From NCBI RefSeq assembly GCF_050296195.1, contig NZ_JBNKRB010000039.1: DNA of 64,000 nt; one strand, 5' to 3'. Made by a program: the position numbers and the translations under genes. Origin of the DNA: Gynuella sp050296195. GTDB taxonomy: Bacteria; Pseudomonadota; Gammaproteobacteria; Pseudomonadales; Natronospirillaceae. A model generated the notes under the pieces. The model was not told the DNA's origin and made no database searches. It saw only the letters and a program-made list of their open reading frames with translations. Shown here piece after piece: positions 35,995 through 44,913 of this stretch (within the stretch, counting starts at the first letter, position 1; the number at the start of each line of letters is the position of its first letter).

Positions 35995-36906
35995 CTATCC
36001 TTTAACACCACCAGCAGTAATACCTTCAATGAAGTAATTCTGCGCCATTAAAAACACAACAATCGAGGGCACAATGGCAATGGAAGCCATAGCAAGAATT
36101 TCGTTCCACTGTGCACCCTCTGTGACATCAATGGACATTTTCAACGCCAGTGCTATCGGGTATTTATCAACACTTGAGATATAAATCAGCGGCCCGAGGA
36201 AATCATTGACTGACCACATGAACTGAAACAGTGCCACGGAAATAATGGCAGGCTTCAGAATGGGCACAACGATATAGATCAACAACTGAAATGAATTACA
36301 ACCATCAATCATGGCGGCTTCTTCCATGTCCGTTGGCAATCCACGCAGAAACTGAATCAACATGAACACAAAGAATCCCTGAGTGGCAAAAGCCATGGGT
36401 AAATACAAAGGCATATAGCTATCAAGCATGCCCATTTCACGGAACATCAGATACTGCGGAATCAACAGCACAGATTGCGGCAACAAAATCGTTGCAATCA
36501 ACATGGTAAACCAGAATTTTTTGAACGGAATATCAAACCTGGCAAATCCAAACGCAACAATCGTGGAAGAAATCACCGTCAAAATAACTTTGGGAATAAC
36601 ATACATGAACGTATTCAGAAAGAAACGTCCAAAGGTATATTCTGTACCGGTCTTCCAGCCATTAATGAAACCATCAAGCGAAAACTCTTTTGGCCACAGG
36701 CTCAAAGAACTGAAGATTTCATAGTTCGGCTTAAACGCCGCGGCCACCATCCAGAACAATGGATACAGCATGCCAAGACCACAGATCAGCAGGATGACAT
36801 ACCGGATAGAAGCATTGATTTTTTCACGCCGTAACGTCTTCTGAACTTCTCGATTAATCTGCAGTTCGTCCAGTGCCGGGTCGTCGATAAAGGAATGATT
36901 TGTCAT
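35995..36906 (-). CDS. togN: ABC transporter permease, MalG type, TogN-like
   Basis: The 303-residue membrane protein has a cytoplasmic N-terminus, about six hydrophobic helices and the permease EAA loop MEEAAMIDGCNSFQLLIYIV. It pairs with the MalF-type subunit encoded just upstream; the two genes overlap as TAATG. The substrate, oligogalacturonide, is inferred from the pectin genes on both sides. Confidence 0.87.
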   Translation of the reverse strand: MTNHSFIDDPALDELQINREVQKTLRREKINASIRYVILLICGLGMLYPLFWMVAAAFKPNYEIFSSLSLWPKEFSLDGFINGWKTGTEYTFGRFFLNTFMYVIPKVILTVISSTIVAFGFARFDIPFKKFWFTMLIATILLPQSVLLIPQYLMFREMGMLDSYMPLYLPMAFATQGFFVFMLIQFLRGLPTDMEEAAMIDGCNSFQLLIYIVVPILKPAIISVALFQFMWSVNDFLGPLIYISSVDKYPIALALKMSIDVTEGAQWNEILAMASIAIVPSIVVFLMAQNYFIEGITAGGVKG

Positions 36907-37787
36907 TATTTTCCACCCTTGTCCCCTGAGTAAAACACCCAGTATTTTGACGATTTAAAGGAAATTGCCGTAAATATCGCGATCACCACGAACAACACCC
37001 ACGCCAGAGCACTGCCATAACCAAGATCAAAATATTTAAACGCGGTTTCATAAATGTACAGCGAGAACAAGTACGTTGCCTTGGCTGGCCCACCGTTGGT
37101 AATAACGTAAGGCGCAGTAAACTCCTGGAACGCCTGAGTGGTTTGCATAATGAAGTTAAAGAAAATAACCGGAGTAATCAGCGGAATAGTAATTTTGGTA
37201 AACATGTGCCATTTAGATGCACCATCAATCATCGCCGCTTCATATTGGGACTGAGGAACATTCTGCAGCGCTGCCAAAAAGATCACCATCGCCGAGCCAA
37301 ACTGCCACACCCTTAGCAATGTAACCGACAACATGGCAAACGCCGGCTCACCCAACCAGGATATGGGTTCGATGCCAAAAAATCCGATAAAGGAATTCAG
37401 TAGACCATCCAACGAAAAGATGGCTCGCCACAACACAGCAATGGCTACACTACTACCCAAAATTGAAGGAATATAATATGCAGTGCGGAAAAACTTGATA
37501 CCACGCAATTTAAAGTTCAGTACAAATGCAATGAACAGAGCGAAAGCGAGCTTCAAAGGAATGGTTAAAAACACATAGGCAAATGTAACTCCTAAGGATT
37601 TATAGAACGTGTCATCTTCAAGCATGTATTGATAATTTTCCAATCCGATATAAGCGGGTGGATTTATCAAATCATAATCAGTGAAGCTGATCACAAGAGA
37701 CGATAAAAAGGGAAAGGCCGTAAAGACGACTAACCCAATAATGTAGGGACTGATATAAGCCAGGCCCAACTTCCGATTTTCATACAT
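36906..37787 (-). CDS. togM: ABC transporter permease, MalF type, TogM-like
   Basis: About 293 residues with six hydrophobic helices and the EAA loop YEAAMIDGASKWHMFTKITI. The start MYENRKLGLAYISPYIIG at 37787 is preferred; the frame can also start at a TTG at 37826. It is the first gene of the importer operon, divergent from ogl, with a KdgR-like box between them. It forms the channel together with TogN. Confidence 0.86.
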   Translation of the reverse strand: MYENRKLGLAYISPYIIGLVVFTAFPFLSSLVISFTDYDLINPPAYIGLENYQYMLEDDTFYKSLGVTFAYVFLTIPLKLAFALFIAFVLNFKLRGIKFFRTAYYIPSILGSSVAIAVLWRAIFSLDGLLNSFIGFFGIEPISWLGEPAFAMLSVTLLRVWQFGSAMVIFLAALQNVPQSQYEAAMIDGASKWHMFTKITIPLITPVIFFNFIMQTTQAFQEFTAPYVITNGGPAKATYLFSLYIYETAFKYFDLGYGSALAWVLFVVIAIFTAISFKSSKYWVFYSGDKGGK

Positions 37788-37878
37788 AACTGCCAACTCA
37801 ATGTTTTTTGTTATTTCAGGGCTCAAGAATAAATGGTATGTGGTTAATTTTTTTTTGCAACCATATTATCAGTATTTT

Positions 37879-37893
37879 TGAAATGCTATTTCA
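37879..37893. promoter_or_regulatory. KdgR-like operator in the togM-ogl divergent promoter region
   Basis: TGAAATGCTATTTCA is a near-perfect palindrome. On the minus strand AATGAAATAGCATTTCA fits the known KdgR consensus AATRAAAYRNYRTTTY. It lies between two divergent pectin operons and could control both. Confidence 0.68.
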
Positions 37894-38095
37894 TTTTTTG
37901 ATCTAGATCTATATAGTGACCTTTAAACCCGCTCCAAAGCCCGTAAAATACACACTTCCCGCGAACTTGGTGCGGCCATCTCTGCAACCTCCAGATGCAT
38001 TGACAGAGATCAAAAACCAGATACAAATAACCTAATAATCAACAACTTAACTATTTGACTCGGTAACCGACGCAATTTTCTAGATGAGGAAAATC

Positions 38096-39244
38096 ATGGC
38101 TTTAGGCAGCACAACCCAGTTGCAGTTTTCTACCTCCACCGATTCTGATACCGGTGCCGCCGTTACCCGGCTGACTCCACAAGGCGCTATTTGCCATAGA
38201 ACATATTTTTATCAAAAAAGCTTCACTGATGACGGAAAGAAATTACTCTTCGCCGGCAATTTTGATTCTCACTGGAATTATCATCTGCTCGATTTTGAAT
38301 CGCAGACTGCCACCCAGCTGACAGAAGGCGGCGGCGACAACACCTTTGGTGGCTTCCTCAGCGCAGATAACCAATCATTAATCTTCGTCAAACATAATCG
38401 CAGCCTGGTACGCGTGGATCTCGCCACCCAGCAGCACGATACTCTCTACGAAGTCGAAGACGGTTGGGTTGGCTATGGCACCTGGGTACCCAACAGCGCC
38501 TGCACCAAAGTCGTTGGCATCGAAATCAAAGCCAGCGACTACATCGAGTTGACCGACTGGAAAAAATTCGCCGAACTGTTTCATCGCAAACCACGCTGCC
38601 GACTGATCAGCATCGACCTGCAGACCGGTCAAAGAAGCACCATCCTGGAAGAAAACACCTGGCTGGGTCATCCTATTTACCGACCTTTTGATGACAATAC
38701 CGTGGCATTCTGTCACGAAGGTCCGCACGACCTGATCAAAACCCGCATGTGGCTGGTGGACGAAAATGGCGACAATGTCCGTAAAGTCCGCGAACAACAA
38801 GAAGGTGAAGCCTGTACCCATGAATTCTGGGTTCCGGATGGCTCCAAAATGATCTTCGTTTCTTACCTGCATGGCGAGAGTGACCGCTGGATTTGCTCCA
38901 TCGAGCCCGAAACTCTGGACTTTAAACGGGAACTGAAAATGCCGCCCTGCAGCCATCTGATGAGTAATTTTGATGGCAGCATGGTCGTTGGCGACGGCTC
39001 GGACACCCCGGTTGACGTGGCCGACGACTCCGGTCATCAAATCGAAAATGACCCGAATATCTATGTATTCGACCTCAAAACCGGCTCCAGCCGGGTAGTA
39101 TGTCGGCACGACACCAGCTGGGAAGTACTGGAAGGCAGCCGTCAGGTGAACCATCCGCATCCGTCTTTTACACCGGATAACAAACAGGTCATGTACGGCT
39201 CAGATAAAGAGGGAACACCCGCCATTTATCTGGCTACGGTGTAA
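38096..39244 (+). CDS. ogl: Oligogalacturonide lyase (PL22)
   Basis: About 382 residues, close to Dickeya Ogl throughout: YFYQKSFTDDGKKLLFAGNF, NTFGGFLSADNQSL, VGYGTWVPNSACTKVVGIEI, WLGHPIYRPFDDNTVAFCHE and THEFWVPDGSKMIFVSYLHG. The conserved histidines of these segments belong to the manganese site of the seven-bladed propeller. It is cytoplasmic and splits short oligogalacturonides into 5-keto-4-deoxyuronate. The ATG at 38096 is preferred because TGAGGA precedes it. Confidence 0.95.
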   Translation: MALGSTTQLQFSTSTDSDTGAAVTRLTPQGAICHRTYFYQKSFTDDGKKLLFAGNFDSHWNYHLLDFESQTATQLTEGGGDNTFGGFLSADNQSLIFVKHNRSLVRVDLATQQHDTLYEVEDGWVGYGTWVPNSACTKVVGIEIKASDYIELTDWKKFAELFHRKPRCRLISIDLQTGQRSTILEENTWLGHPIYRPFDDNTVAFCHEGPHDLIKTRMWLVDENGDNVRKVREQQEGEACTHEFWVPDGSKMIFVSYLHGESDRWICSIEPETLDFKRELKMPPCSHLMSNFDGSMVVGDGSDTPVDVADDSGHQIENDPNIYVFDLKTGSSRVVCRHDTSWEVLEGSRQVNHPHPSFTPDNKQVMYGSDKEGTPAIYLATV

Positions 39245-39447
39245 CAAAAGTGCCTGCAACCCGCGTGGTGGCAGGCGTTCTGCGCAGTCTTAAGAGGCTC
39301 GCACAAAGGGCAGCAAACATTTTTAAAACGCCTTTTCATAATTATTTGAACTTGATTTCTGTTTGCTGCAAGATTAACCACCACAAAATAGTACGGTACC
39401 GCATCAACACATTGCGATGCCCGTCATAGCACACAACTGGAGGCACC

Positions 39448-39771
39448 ATGTTTGTATACAACAAAGATGTTCAGCTTGAAGATTTAGGGGATGGCGTCTC
39501 CCGTAAGATCATGGCATACAGCGATAACATCATGACCGTCGAAGTACATTTCGAAAAAGGCGCTATCGGTCCGCTTCACAGCCATCCCCATGAGCAGCTG
39601 ACTTACGTCCTGTCCGGCGAGTTTGAATTTACCATCGGTGACGAAACCAAAGTTGTCAAAACCGGTGATACGCTCTACAAAGAACCGAACATCATGCACG
39701 GCTGTCGCTGCCTGGAAGCAGGCGTACTGCTCGATAACTTCACGCCCGTGCGCAAAGACTTTTTAAAATAG
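39448..39771 (+). CDS. kdgF: KdgF cupin, unsaturated uronate linearisation enzyme
   Basis: The 107-residue single-domain cupin has the metal-binding motif GPLHSHPHEQLTYVLSGEFE and a second motif with EPNIMHGCRCLEAG. KdgF opens the ring of 4,5-unsaturated galacturonate to 5-keto-4-deoxyuronate, the step after oligogalacturonide lyase. It follows ogl after 203 bp and precedes the isomerase gene by 38 bp. Confidence 0.92.
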   Translation: MFVYNKDVQLEDLGDGVSRKIMAYSDNIMTVEVHFEKGAIGPLHSHPHEQLTYVLSGEFEFTIGDETKVVKTGDTLYKEPNIMHGCRCLEAGVLLDNFTPVRKDFLK

Positions 39772-39809
39772 AATTAATCCGCAACCACAGCAAACGCGAG
39801 AAACAGACT

Positions 39810-40445
39810 ATGAAAATTGCACTGATGATGGAAAACAGCCAGGCTGCCAAAAACCCGGTGATTCTTGAACAACTCAACACCGTGACCGCTCCAATGGGTC
39901 ACTCCGTGTTCAATGTCGGCATGAGCGACGAAAACGATCATCACCTGACCTATATTCACCTGGGCATTATGGCCAGCCTGCTGCTCAACTCCAAAGCGGT
40001 TGATTTTGTCGTTGCCGGCTGCGGTACAGGCCAGGGCGCGATGATGTCCTTAAACATTCATCCGGGCGTGGTATGTGGTTACTGCCTGGAGCCATCTGAT
40101 GCGTTCCTGTTTAACCAGATCAACAACGGTAATGCCCTGGCACTGGCTTTCGCCAAAGGTTTTGGCTGGGGTGCGGAACTGAATGTCCGTTACATTTTCG
40201 AAAAAGCCTTTACCGGTGAACGTGGTCAAGGCTATCCGCTGGAGCGCAAAGAGCCACAGGTTCGCAACGCCGGTATTCTGAACGAAGTCAAAGCCGCGGT
40301 TGTTAAAGACAACTACCTGGATACCCTGAAATCCATTGACCAGGACCTGGTCAAAACCGCCGTCACTGGCGAGCGTTTCCAACAGTGCTTCTTCGAACAC
40401 TGCCAGGTTCCTGAAATTGCCGAATACGTCAAATCACTGATTTAA
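39810..40445 (+). CDS. RpiB/LacA-LacB family sugar isomerase, DhuI-like
   Basis: The 211-residue protein has MKIALMMENSQAAKNPVILE, then VDFVVAGCGTGQGAMMSLN and GVVCGYCLEPSDAFLFNQIN, which place it in the RpiB family with the catalytic Cys in AGCGTGQG. Members named DhuI isomerise 4-deoxy-5-ketouronate, the KduI reaction, in several bacteria. It is co-transcribed with kdgF, so this activity is likely, and it would duplicate KduI. A strong terminator follows. Confidence 0.78.
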   Translation: MKIALMMENSQAAKNPVILEQLNTVTAPMGHSVFNVGMSDENDHHLTYIHLGIMASLLLNSKAVDFVVAGCGTGQGAMMSLNIHPGVVCGYCLEPSDAFLFNQINNGNALALAFAKGFGWGAELNVRYIFEKAFTGERGQGYPLERKEPQVRNAGILNEVKAAVVKDNYLDTLKSIDQDLVKTAVTGERFQQCFFEHCQVPEIAEYVKSLI

Positions 40446-40471
40446 CGAGTCATTACTCCCTGGGAGTTTTG

Positions 40472-40496
40472 CCGGCCCAAGTGGCCGGTTTTTTAT
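40472..40496 (+). terminator. Rho-independent terminator after the kdgF operon
   Basis: CCGGCC and GGCCGG form a stem around CAAGT, followed by six T residues. It ends the plus-strand kdgF operon and overlaps the last bases of the convergent regulator gene. Confidence 0.88.
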
Positions 40497-41197
40497 GCCT
40501 GTGAATCCGGCCCCACCGTCATCTCATACGCGCAACAACGGTCACCGCTCATAGCATGATGGGAACGTCGCACCGTCACCTCCGGCCCTAACAACTGCTG
40601 AAACATCTGCAGCTCCAGGCAACAAAAATCCTCACAGGAACTCGCCGCCGAATGGATCGGGCAATGATTTTCAGTCAATCGAAACAGACCAGCCCCCAGC
40701 TGTTCACTCGTCGCCATATAGCCATCCTGCCGACGCAGCTCCGCCAGCCGGACAATCCGGGCCGAGACCGAAGAACATCCCTTGAGCGCCTCTTCGTAAC
40801 GCAGCCGTACCCGCTCACTGTGGTGACAAATTACCCGCTGTAACGGCGCTGCTCCAAATTCCTCCTGAATACACTGAATCAGTCCGACCAGCACATCCGC
40901 ATGGGCATCCGGAAATTCTGTTGTCGCCAGCGATGTCAGTCCCCAGCGCTTTTGTGGCCGGCCACGCCCACTTGCAGGCACCGTTTCTACCGTTACCAGC
41001 TGCTCACTTACCAACCGCTGCAACTGCTGCCGGGCCGCCTCCACGGTAATGCCCATAGCCGCGCCAGCCTCGGTGGTCGTCTGCGGACCATGGTGCTTAA
41101 GGTAAGCCAGCAAACGCTCTCTCGGAGTCTCCTTACGAGCAGAATCATCTTGCGGATCAGCGTGGGCTTTGATGTGTGAATGATTATTCAATGACAT
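40493..41197 (-). CDS. SufR-like winged-helix iron-sulfur regulator
   Basis: The 234-residue protein has an N-terminal winged helix (ERLLAYLKHHGPQTTTEAGA, then GITVEAARQQLQRLVSEQLV) with a basic wing (GRGRPQKRW). The C-terminal half has cysteines clustered in NHCPIHSAASSCEDFCCLE and GDRCCAYEM, the arrangement seen in SufR-type regulators that bind an iron-sulfur cluster. It may sense iron or oxidative stress. No suf or isc genes are in the window; the nearest redox gene is sodB at 43554. Confidence 0.75.
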   Translation of the reverse strand: MSLNNHSHIKAHADPQDDSARKETPRERLLAYLKHHGPQTTTEAGAAMGITVEAARQQLQRLVSEQLVTVETVPASGRGRPQKRWGLTSLATTEFPDAHADVLVGLIQCIQEEFGAAPLQRVICHHSERVRLRYEEALKGCSSVSARIVRLAELRRQDGYMATSEQLGAGLFRLTENHCPIHSAASSCEDFCCLELQMFQQLLGPEVTVRRSHHAMSGDRCCAYEMTVGPDSQA

Positions 41198-41397
41198 GGC
41201 TTGGAAAAATACCGGAATTACCCACCGAGGTAAACCAGACCGGGCACAGATACCCTGAAGAAGCCGGCCCGATCAGAGCCGGCGGATGACCACCGAAACA
41301 GATAACACAATCACCCCGGTGATCAAAGACATAAAAGAACAAGAGCTGCGAAGCAACCCCCGTACATCACCCGGACGTCCCTGTCCTATGGCTCAAC

Positions 41398-42678
41398 TCA
41401 GAAACGGTTGAAGAACTTCCAAATGGCCGTTGGAGAGAATGAAGGCGTTGAATGGCCGCCATTCCACGAACACCAGACCACCGGATAACCCGCATCGCAG
41501 CCCTGATATTCCACACAAGGTGAAGGATCTACCGGCACGGTATTATTGGAGCAATGGTTGGAACGAACGTACAGGTCTCTTGCAGACACACCGTTGTCGT
41601 GGCTGACCACATTGTCATAGATACCGTGAGAAATCCAAGCAGGCATCGGCTTGCCGCTGTCATTGAAAGGTGTCCACAACGCACCAGACATTGGTGCAAT
41701 CGCACGGAACACATCGCCCATCTCGCGACCCACGGCGTAAGACATCATGCCGCCATAACTCCAGCCCACAGAAAACACTCTGCTCTTATCAACACACAAA
41801 GAATTGTTGAATTGATCCAGCATCGCCCGCAGGAAGGCCATATCGCGGCCATTGGTGTTTGGCCAGCCATTGTCATCCTGACCATTGGCAACATAGCGGT
41901 CAGGTGCCACAAAAATCGCTGAATTGTTCGCCAGGTTTTTCAAACCATAATAACCGCCATTGGCCACATTACTGGCATTGCCTCCCAGCCAGTGCCAACC
42001 GAAGATCAACCGATAAGGTTTGCTCATATCATAATTGGCGGGTACATCCAGAATGTATTCCCGTCTTGCGCCGTTCACATAGATGGAGTGACGACCTGAA
42101 CTCAGAGATGGCACGTTACCGCAACCGGCAGAAGGATTAGTACCCGCTGGAGGATCAGTCGGGTCTGTTGGATCTGTTGGATCACCACCGCCTACAGGCA
42201 AAAATGACCACAACTGACCAGCGCCACCCCACCAGGAATACAGACGGATATCACCGCCAGGTTGGGTACTCATTTCCCACACATCAAGCGCTTTACCATT
42301 CAGCTTTGATGTCACGGAATAAAAACCATTGGCCGCAGTATCGATATACCAGCGCTGATTGTCACCACCATGATAGGTCCACTGTTGTACCTGAGCACCG
42401 TCGTCCATGGAATAACCGGCCACATCCAGCGACTTACCACTGTGGACCGCACGAATGGAATATGTGCCATCACCCAGTGCTGTCACATCAAACTGCTGAT
42501 TGGTAGCGCCATTGCCGGTATATTGCAATACGTTAGCACCGTCATCCTGGGATCTATTCGATACATCCATATACAACCCACTCAACGAAGAAACGATATT
42601 GTAGCGACCGTTTTCAATTGCCTGGGCACTCGAATACAACAATAACAAGACCGTACAACCTATTATTTTTTTAAACAT
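41398..42678 (-). CDS. Secreted esterase (PHB depolymerase/feruloyl esterase family) with ricin-type lectin domain
   Basis: The 426-residue protein has a signal peptide (MFKKIIGCTVLLLLYSSAQA), a ricin B-type trefoil (about 22-150; repeated GxSxDVxxxxxDDGAxVQQW and a LDVWE motif), a Thr/Pro/Asp linker (PTDPTDPTDPP), and an alpha/beta hydrolase domain. The Ser nucleophile is in FSVGWSYGGMM, with an Asp in HGIYDNVV and His in WNGGHST. It resembles secreted feruloyl esterases that free ferulate from plant cell wall. The start is supported by AGGAG 7 nt upstream. It probably works with the cellulase and pectin genes nearby. Confidence 0.85.
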   Translation of the reverse strand: MFKKIIGCTVLLLLYSSAQAIENGRYNIVSSLSGLYMDVSNRSQDDGANVLQYTGNGATNQQFDVTALGDGTYSIRAVHSGKSLDVAGYSMDDGAQVQQWTYHGGDNQRWYIDTAANGFYSVTSKLNGKALDVWEMSTQPGGDIRLYSWWGGAGQLWSFLPVGGGDPTDPTDPTDPPAGTNPSAGCGNVPSLSSGRHSIYVNGARREYILDVPANYDMSKPYRLIFGWHWLGGNASNVANGGYYGLKNLANNSAIFVAPDRYVANGQDDNGWPNTNGRDMAFLRAMLDQFNNSLCVDKSRVFSVGWSYGGMMSYAVGREMGDVFRAIAPMSGALWTPFNDSGKPMPAWISHGIYDNVVSHDNGVSARDLYVRSNHCSNNTVPVDPSPCVEYQGCDAGYPVVWCSWNGGHSTPSFSPTAIWKFFNRF

Positions 42679-43502
42679 TGCTAGCTCCTAAATTTAATTT
42701 AATACCAACCAGTCAGATAAATTAATTCAGGAAAACATCGTGCCTGAGTTAATAAAACAGCAACTTCAACATAGTGGTAAAGACGAGGGTCGATATTCAA
42801 TAAGCGCATAACGCCAAGAGCACTTCCAGAAAAATCGTTTTTGTGATGACTGCATCAGCCTCATTCAAAAGCACGAGCCTTGAATACTCAGCGACGACAG
42901 AAAAAAATAAGGTGGCTGCCTAACTGCAGCGATCCTTGCGATGCCTCCTTTAAATCACGCAAAAATTTTTATAATTAGAAGTACGCTTACAATCAATAGT
43001 ATCAACTTTAACAAGGATTCAATTGCTACTTTAGGAGTTCAAGCCTTCGATAACCGGGAACTGCATCCCACTTAATAATTCACTTGAAGACAGTTTTCTC
43101 AGAAACAGAAAGTGATCACAACGAAAGTGTGAACACCAAACAAAAGCATGATCAGTCGCCACTCAAATACACAGCATATGATCACATTTATCTGTCTAAA
43201 AACCTGGCCAGAGCTACAAAATGGCCCTCTACAGCATTGATTGAGCACAAAACACAAAACCACATATAACACGATGACACATACAAATACTCATCCCTAA
43301 GTACAGACATTTACGAAACACCGCTCAGACTCATCCCCAAAAAAAAAGAGACAACAACAACCCAAAATCAGCACAACCAATCCGTTAGCCATACACCACA
43401 ATTAATGAAAAACCTGTAACAAATAAATTCAGCAGATGACCGTACAACACCAGAAACGATAAGCACCATTACCAACCCCTATCACCGGAGTATTATTCAG
43501 GC
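42679..43502. other. Long intergenic region between esterase and sodB
   Basis: About 820 bp, AT-rich on the esterase side, which should hold the esterase promoter. The longest frame (43084-43269, 61 codons) has no ribosome-binding site or family resemblance. Composition towards 43270-43500 is A- and C-rich and looks non-coding. I see no repeat, RNA gene or operator that I could defend. Confidence 0.5.
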
Positions 43503-43532
43503 AAAAAAAAACGGACATCCAGGATGTCCGTT
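43503..43532 (-). terminator. Rho-independent terminator of sodB
   Basis: On the minus strand AACGGACATCC pairs with GGATGTCCGTT and is followed by a run of eight or nine T residues, about 22 bp after the sodB stop codon. Confidence 0.92.
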
Positions 43533-43553
43533 CTTGAAAGCTTATATGGAAAA

Positions 43554-44135
43554 TCAGGCGAAGTTGCTGCCTGCAAATTCCCAGTTAACCAATTTCCAGA
43601 ATGCGTCCATATAACTTGGGCGCGCATTGCGGTAATCGATGTAATAGGCATGTTCCCAAACATCTACTGTCAGCAATGCAGTGACGCTTTCATCTGTCAG
43701 TGGGCAACCGGCGTTGCTGGTGTTCATGATATCCACAGAACCATCGGCTGTTTTTACCAGCCAGGTCCAGCCAGAACCGAAGTTATTGACCGCACTGTTG
43801 GTGAACGCTTCTTTGAATGCATCAAAAGAGCCCCACTTAGCAGTAATGGCATCCGCCAGCGCGCCCGTTGGCTCGCCACCACCGTTAGGGCTCAGGCAAT
43901 TCCAGTAAAAGGTATGGTTCCAAACCTGGGCGGCGTTGTTGAATACACCACCAGAAGACGCTTTTACGATCTCTTCCAGGCTTTTGCCGGCCATATCAGT
44001 GCCTTCAATCAGGCCGTTCAGCTTAACCACGTAAGTGTTGTGGTGTTTGCCATAATGGAATTCCAGAGTTTCTTCAGAAATATGAGGTGCCAGCGCATTT
44101 TTTGCGTATGGCAGAGAAGGTAGTTCAATCGCCAT
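43554..44135 (-). CDS. sodB: Iron superoxide dismutase
   Basis: About 193 residues from the ATG at 44135, which matches the family start (AIELPSLPYAKNALAPHIS). Metal ligands are in EFHYGKHHNTYV, AAQVWNHTFYWNCLSP and DVWEHAYYIDYRNARP. NGGGEPTGAL and GSGWTWLV fit the iron-type rather than the manganese-type enzyme. It removes superoxide in the cytoplasm. It is monocistronic with a strong terminator. Confidence 0.95.
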   Translation of the reverse strand: MAIELPSLPYAKNALAPHISEETLEFHYGKHHNTYVVKLNGLIEGTDMAGKSLEEIVKASSGGVFNNAAQVWNHTFYWNCLSPNGGGEPTGALADAITAKWGSFDAFKEAFTNSAVNNFGSGWTWLVKTADGSVDIMNTSNAGCPLTDESVTALLTVDVWEHAYYIDYRNARPSYMDAFWKLVNWEFAGSNFA

Positions 44136-44362
44136 GTTGTAATCCCTATCGGTTTTATCGGAGTGGATTGGCAAACCCAACAGAGTTTGCAGAGCCGCTA
44201 TTATGTATTTTCCAAGTCAAAACTTGTAGTAAAAAATCGACCGATTCCGTCATGAATGCGCAATTCTTCCGCCACAACCACCTTTACACCAGGCATTGGT
44301 CACAGATTGAGCAGTGGTAATTGATCAGCACCGCGAAAACACCGCAACGCCTGGCGCGGCCA

Positions 44363-44605
44363 CTATCCGAGGCCGTGCGGCACCGATGTCTGACGCTGTT
44401 CGCACGCCTCCACATCCAGATACAACTGCTGCAGCCGGTCATGCAGCGCCTCCACAAATATCAACGCAGTACCGGCAATATTCGCAACCGACTCATCATC
44501 GGATTCCGATAACAGACGGACAATGGCACGGCTGCCACTGAGAGCAGTGATCATATGACACAGATCGAGCTTGATAGAGCTAAAAGAAGGGATTGAATCA
44601 GACAT
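44363..44605 (-). CDS. Small helical protein of unknown function
   Basis: The 80-residue protein (LCHMITALSGSRAIVRLLSE in its middle, then a helix with ALIFVEALHDRLQQLYLDVE) looks all-helical and acidic. Similar small ORFs preceded by the same kind of structured leader occur in pseudomonads, often called DUF3077/DUF6124-type; I recall this rather than prove it. The ribosome-binding site (CAGGA) lies inside a CAAAACAGG stretch that can pair with upstream RNA, so translation may be controlled. Confidence 0.55.
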   Translation of the reverse strand: MSDSIPSFSSIKLDLCHMITALSGSRAIVRLLSESDDESVANIAGTALIFVEALHDRLQQLYLDVEACEQRQTSVPHGLG

Positions 44606-44612
44606 AAAGAAG

Positions 44613-44830
44613 CGTCCTGTTTTGAAGCGATTCCCCTGCCCTCCCGTTGAGTTCGAAGCAACTGGGGGCAGGCCGAGCGGGTTCGAACTACCGTCAAAAC
44701 AGAAACGGCCCGGCCGAAGCCAGCCCGCCGACCTGCCATAACATGCAGGCGCGACGAATCGCAGGCGATGAGCGGCATTTTGGTGCCACTCAGCCTCTGT
44801 TTTGATAAACGGGGTTCGAATCCCGGCACC
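44613..44830 (-). ncRNA. Candidate C4-like structured leader/antisense RNA
   Basis: Read on the minus strand, ATCAAAACAGA (44806-44796), TCTGTTTTGA (44703-44694) and TCAAAACAG (44624-44616) follow one another. The middle segment can pair with either the first (10 bp) or the third (9 bp), and the third covers the ribosome-binding site of the 80-residue gene. TTCGAA-centred tRNA-like T-loops occur three times (near 44655, 44688, 44815), and CCTGCCC/GGGCAGG forms a further stem. Phage C4 RNAs have this plan: a tRNA-like RNA cut by RNase P that covers a downstream ribosome-binding site. It may act as a cis switch or a trans antisense RNA. Confidence 0.45.
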
Positions 44831-44913
44831 GGGATTGACCGGCGCAGCACGGATGCTACGTGAACCGCTTTAGGGAGGTCAACCAACAAACATGGATCAA
44901 CGGAGGCACAGAC

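Noticed and set aside
41263..41283. GCCGGC inverted repeat between the SufR-like gene and the esterase
   Set aside because: Only six base pairs and no T-tract on either side; not enough to call a terminator.
43084..43269. 61-codon ORF between the esterase and sodB
   Set aside because: No ribosome-binding site, low-complexity composition and no family resemblance.
44755..44835. tRNA-like T-arm GGGGTTCGAATCCC and following CGGCACC on the plus strand
   Set aside because: No matching acceptor, D-arm or anticodon arm can be built upstream; it fits better as a T-loop-like part of the minus-strand structured RNA.
44551..44889. 112-codon frame on the minus strand across the structured RNA region
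   Set aside because: It is Arg/Ser-rich, overlaps the start of a better-supported gene and passes through the RNA stems; it looks like chance coding in a structured RNA.
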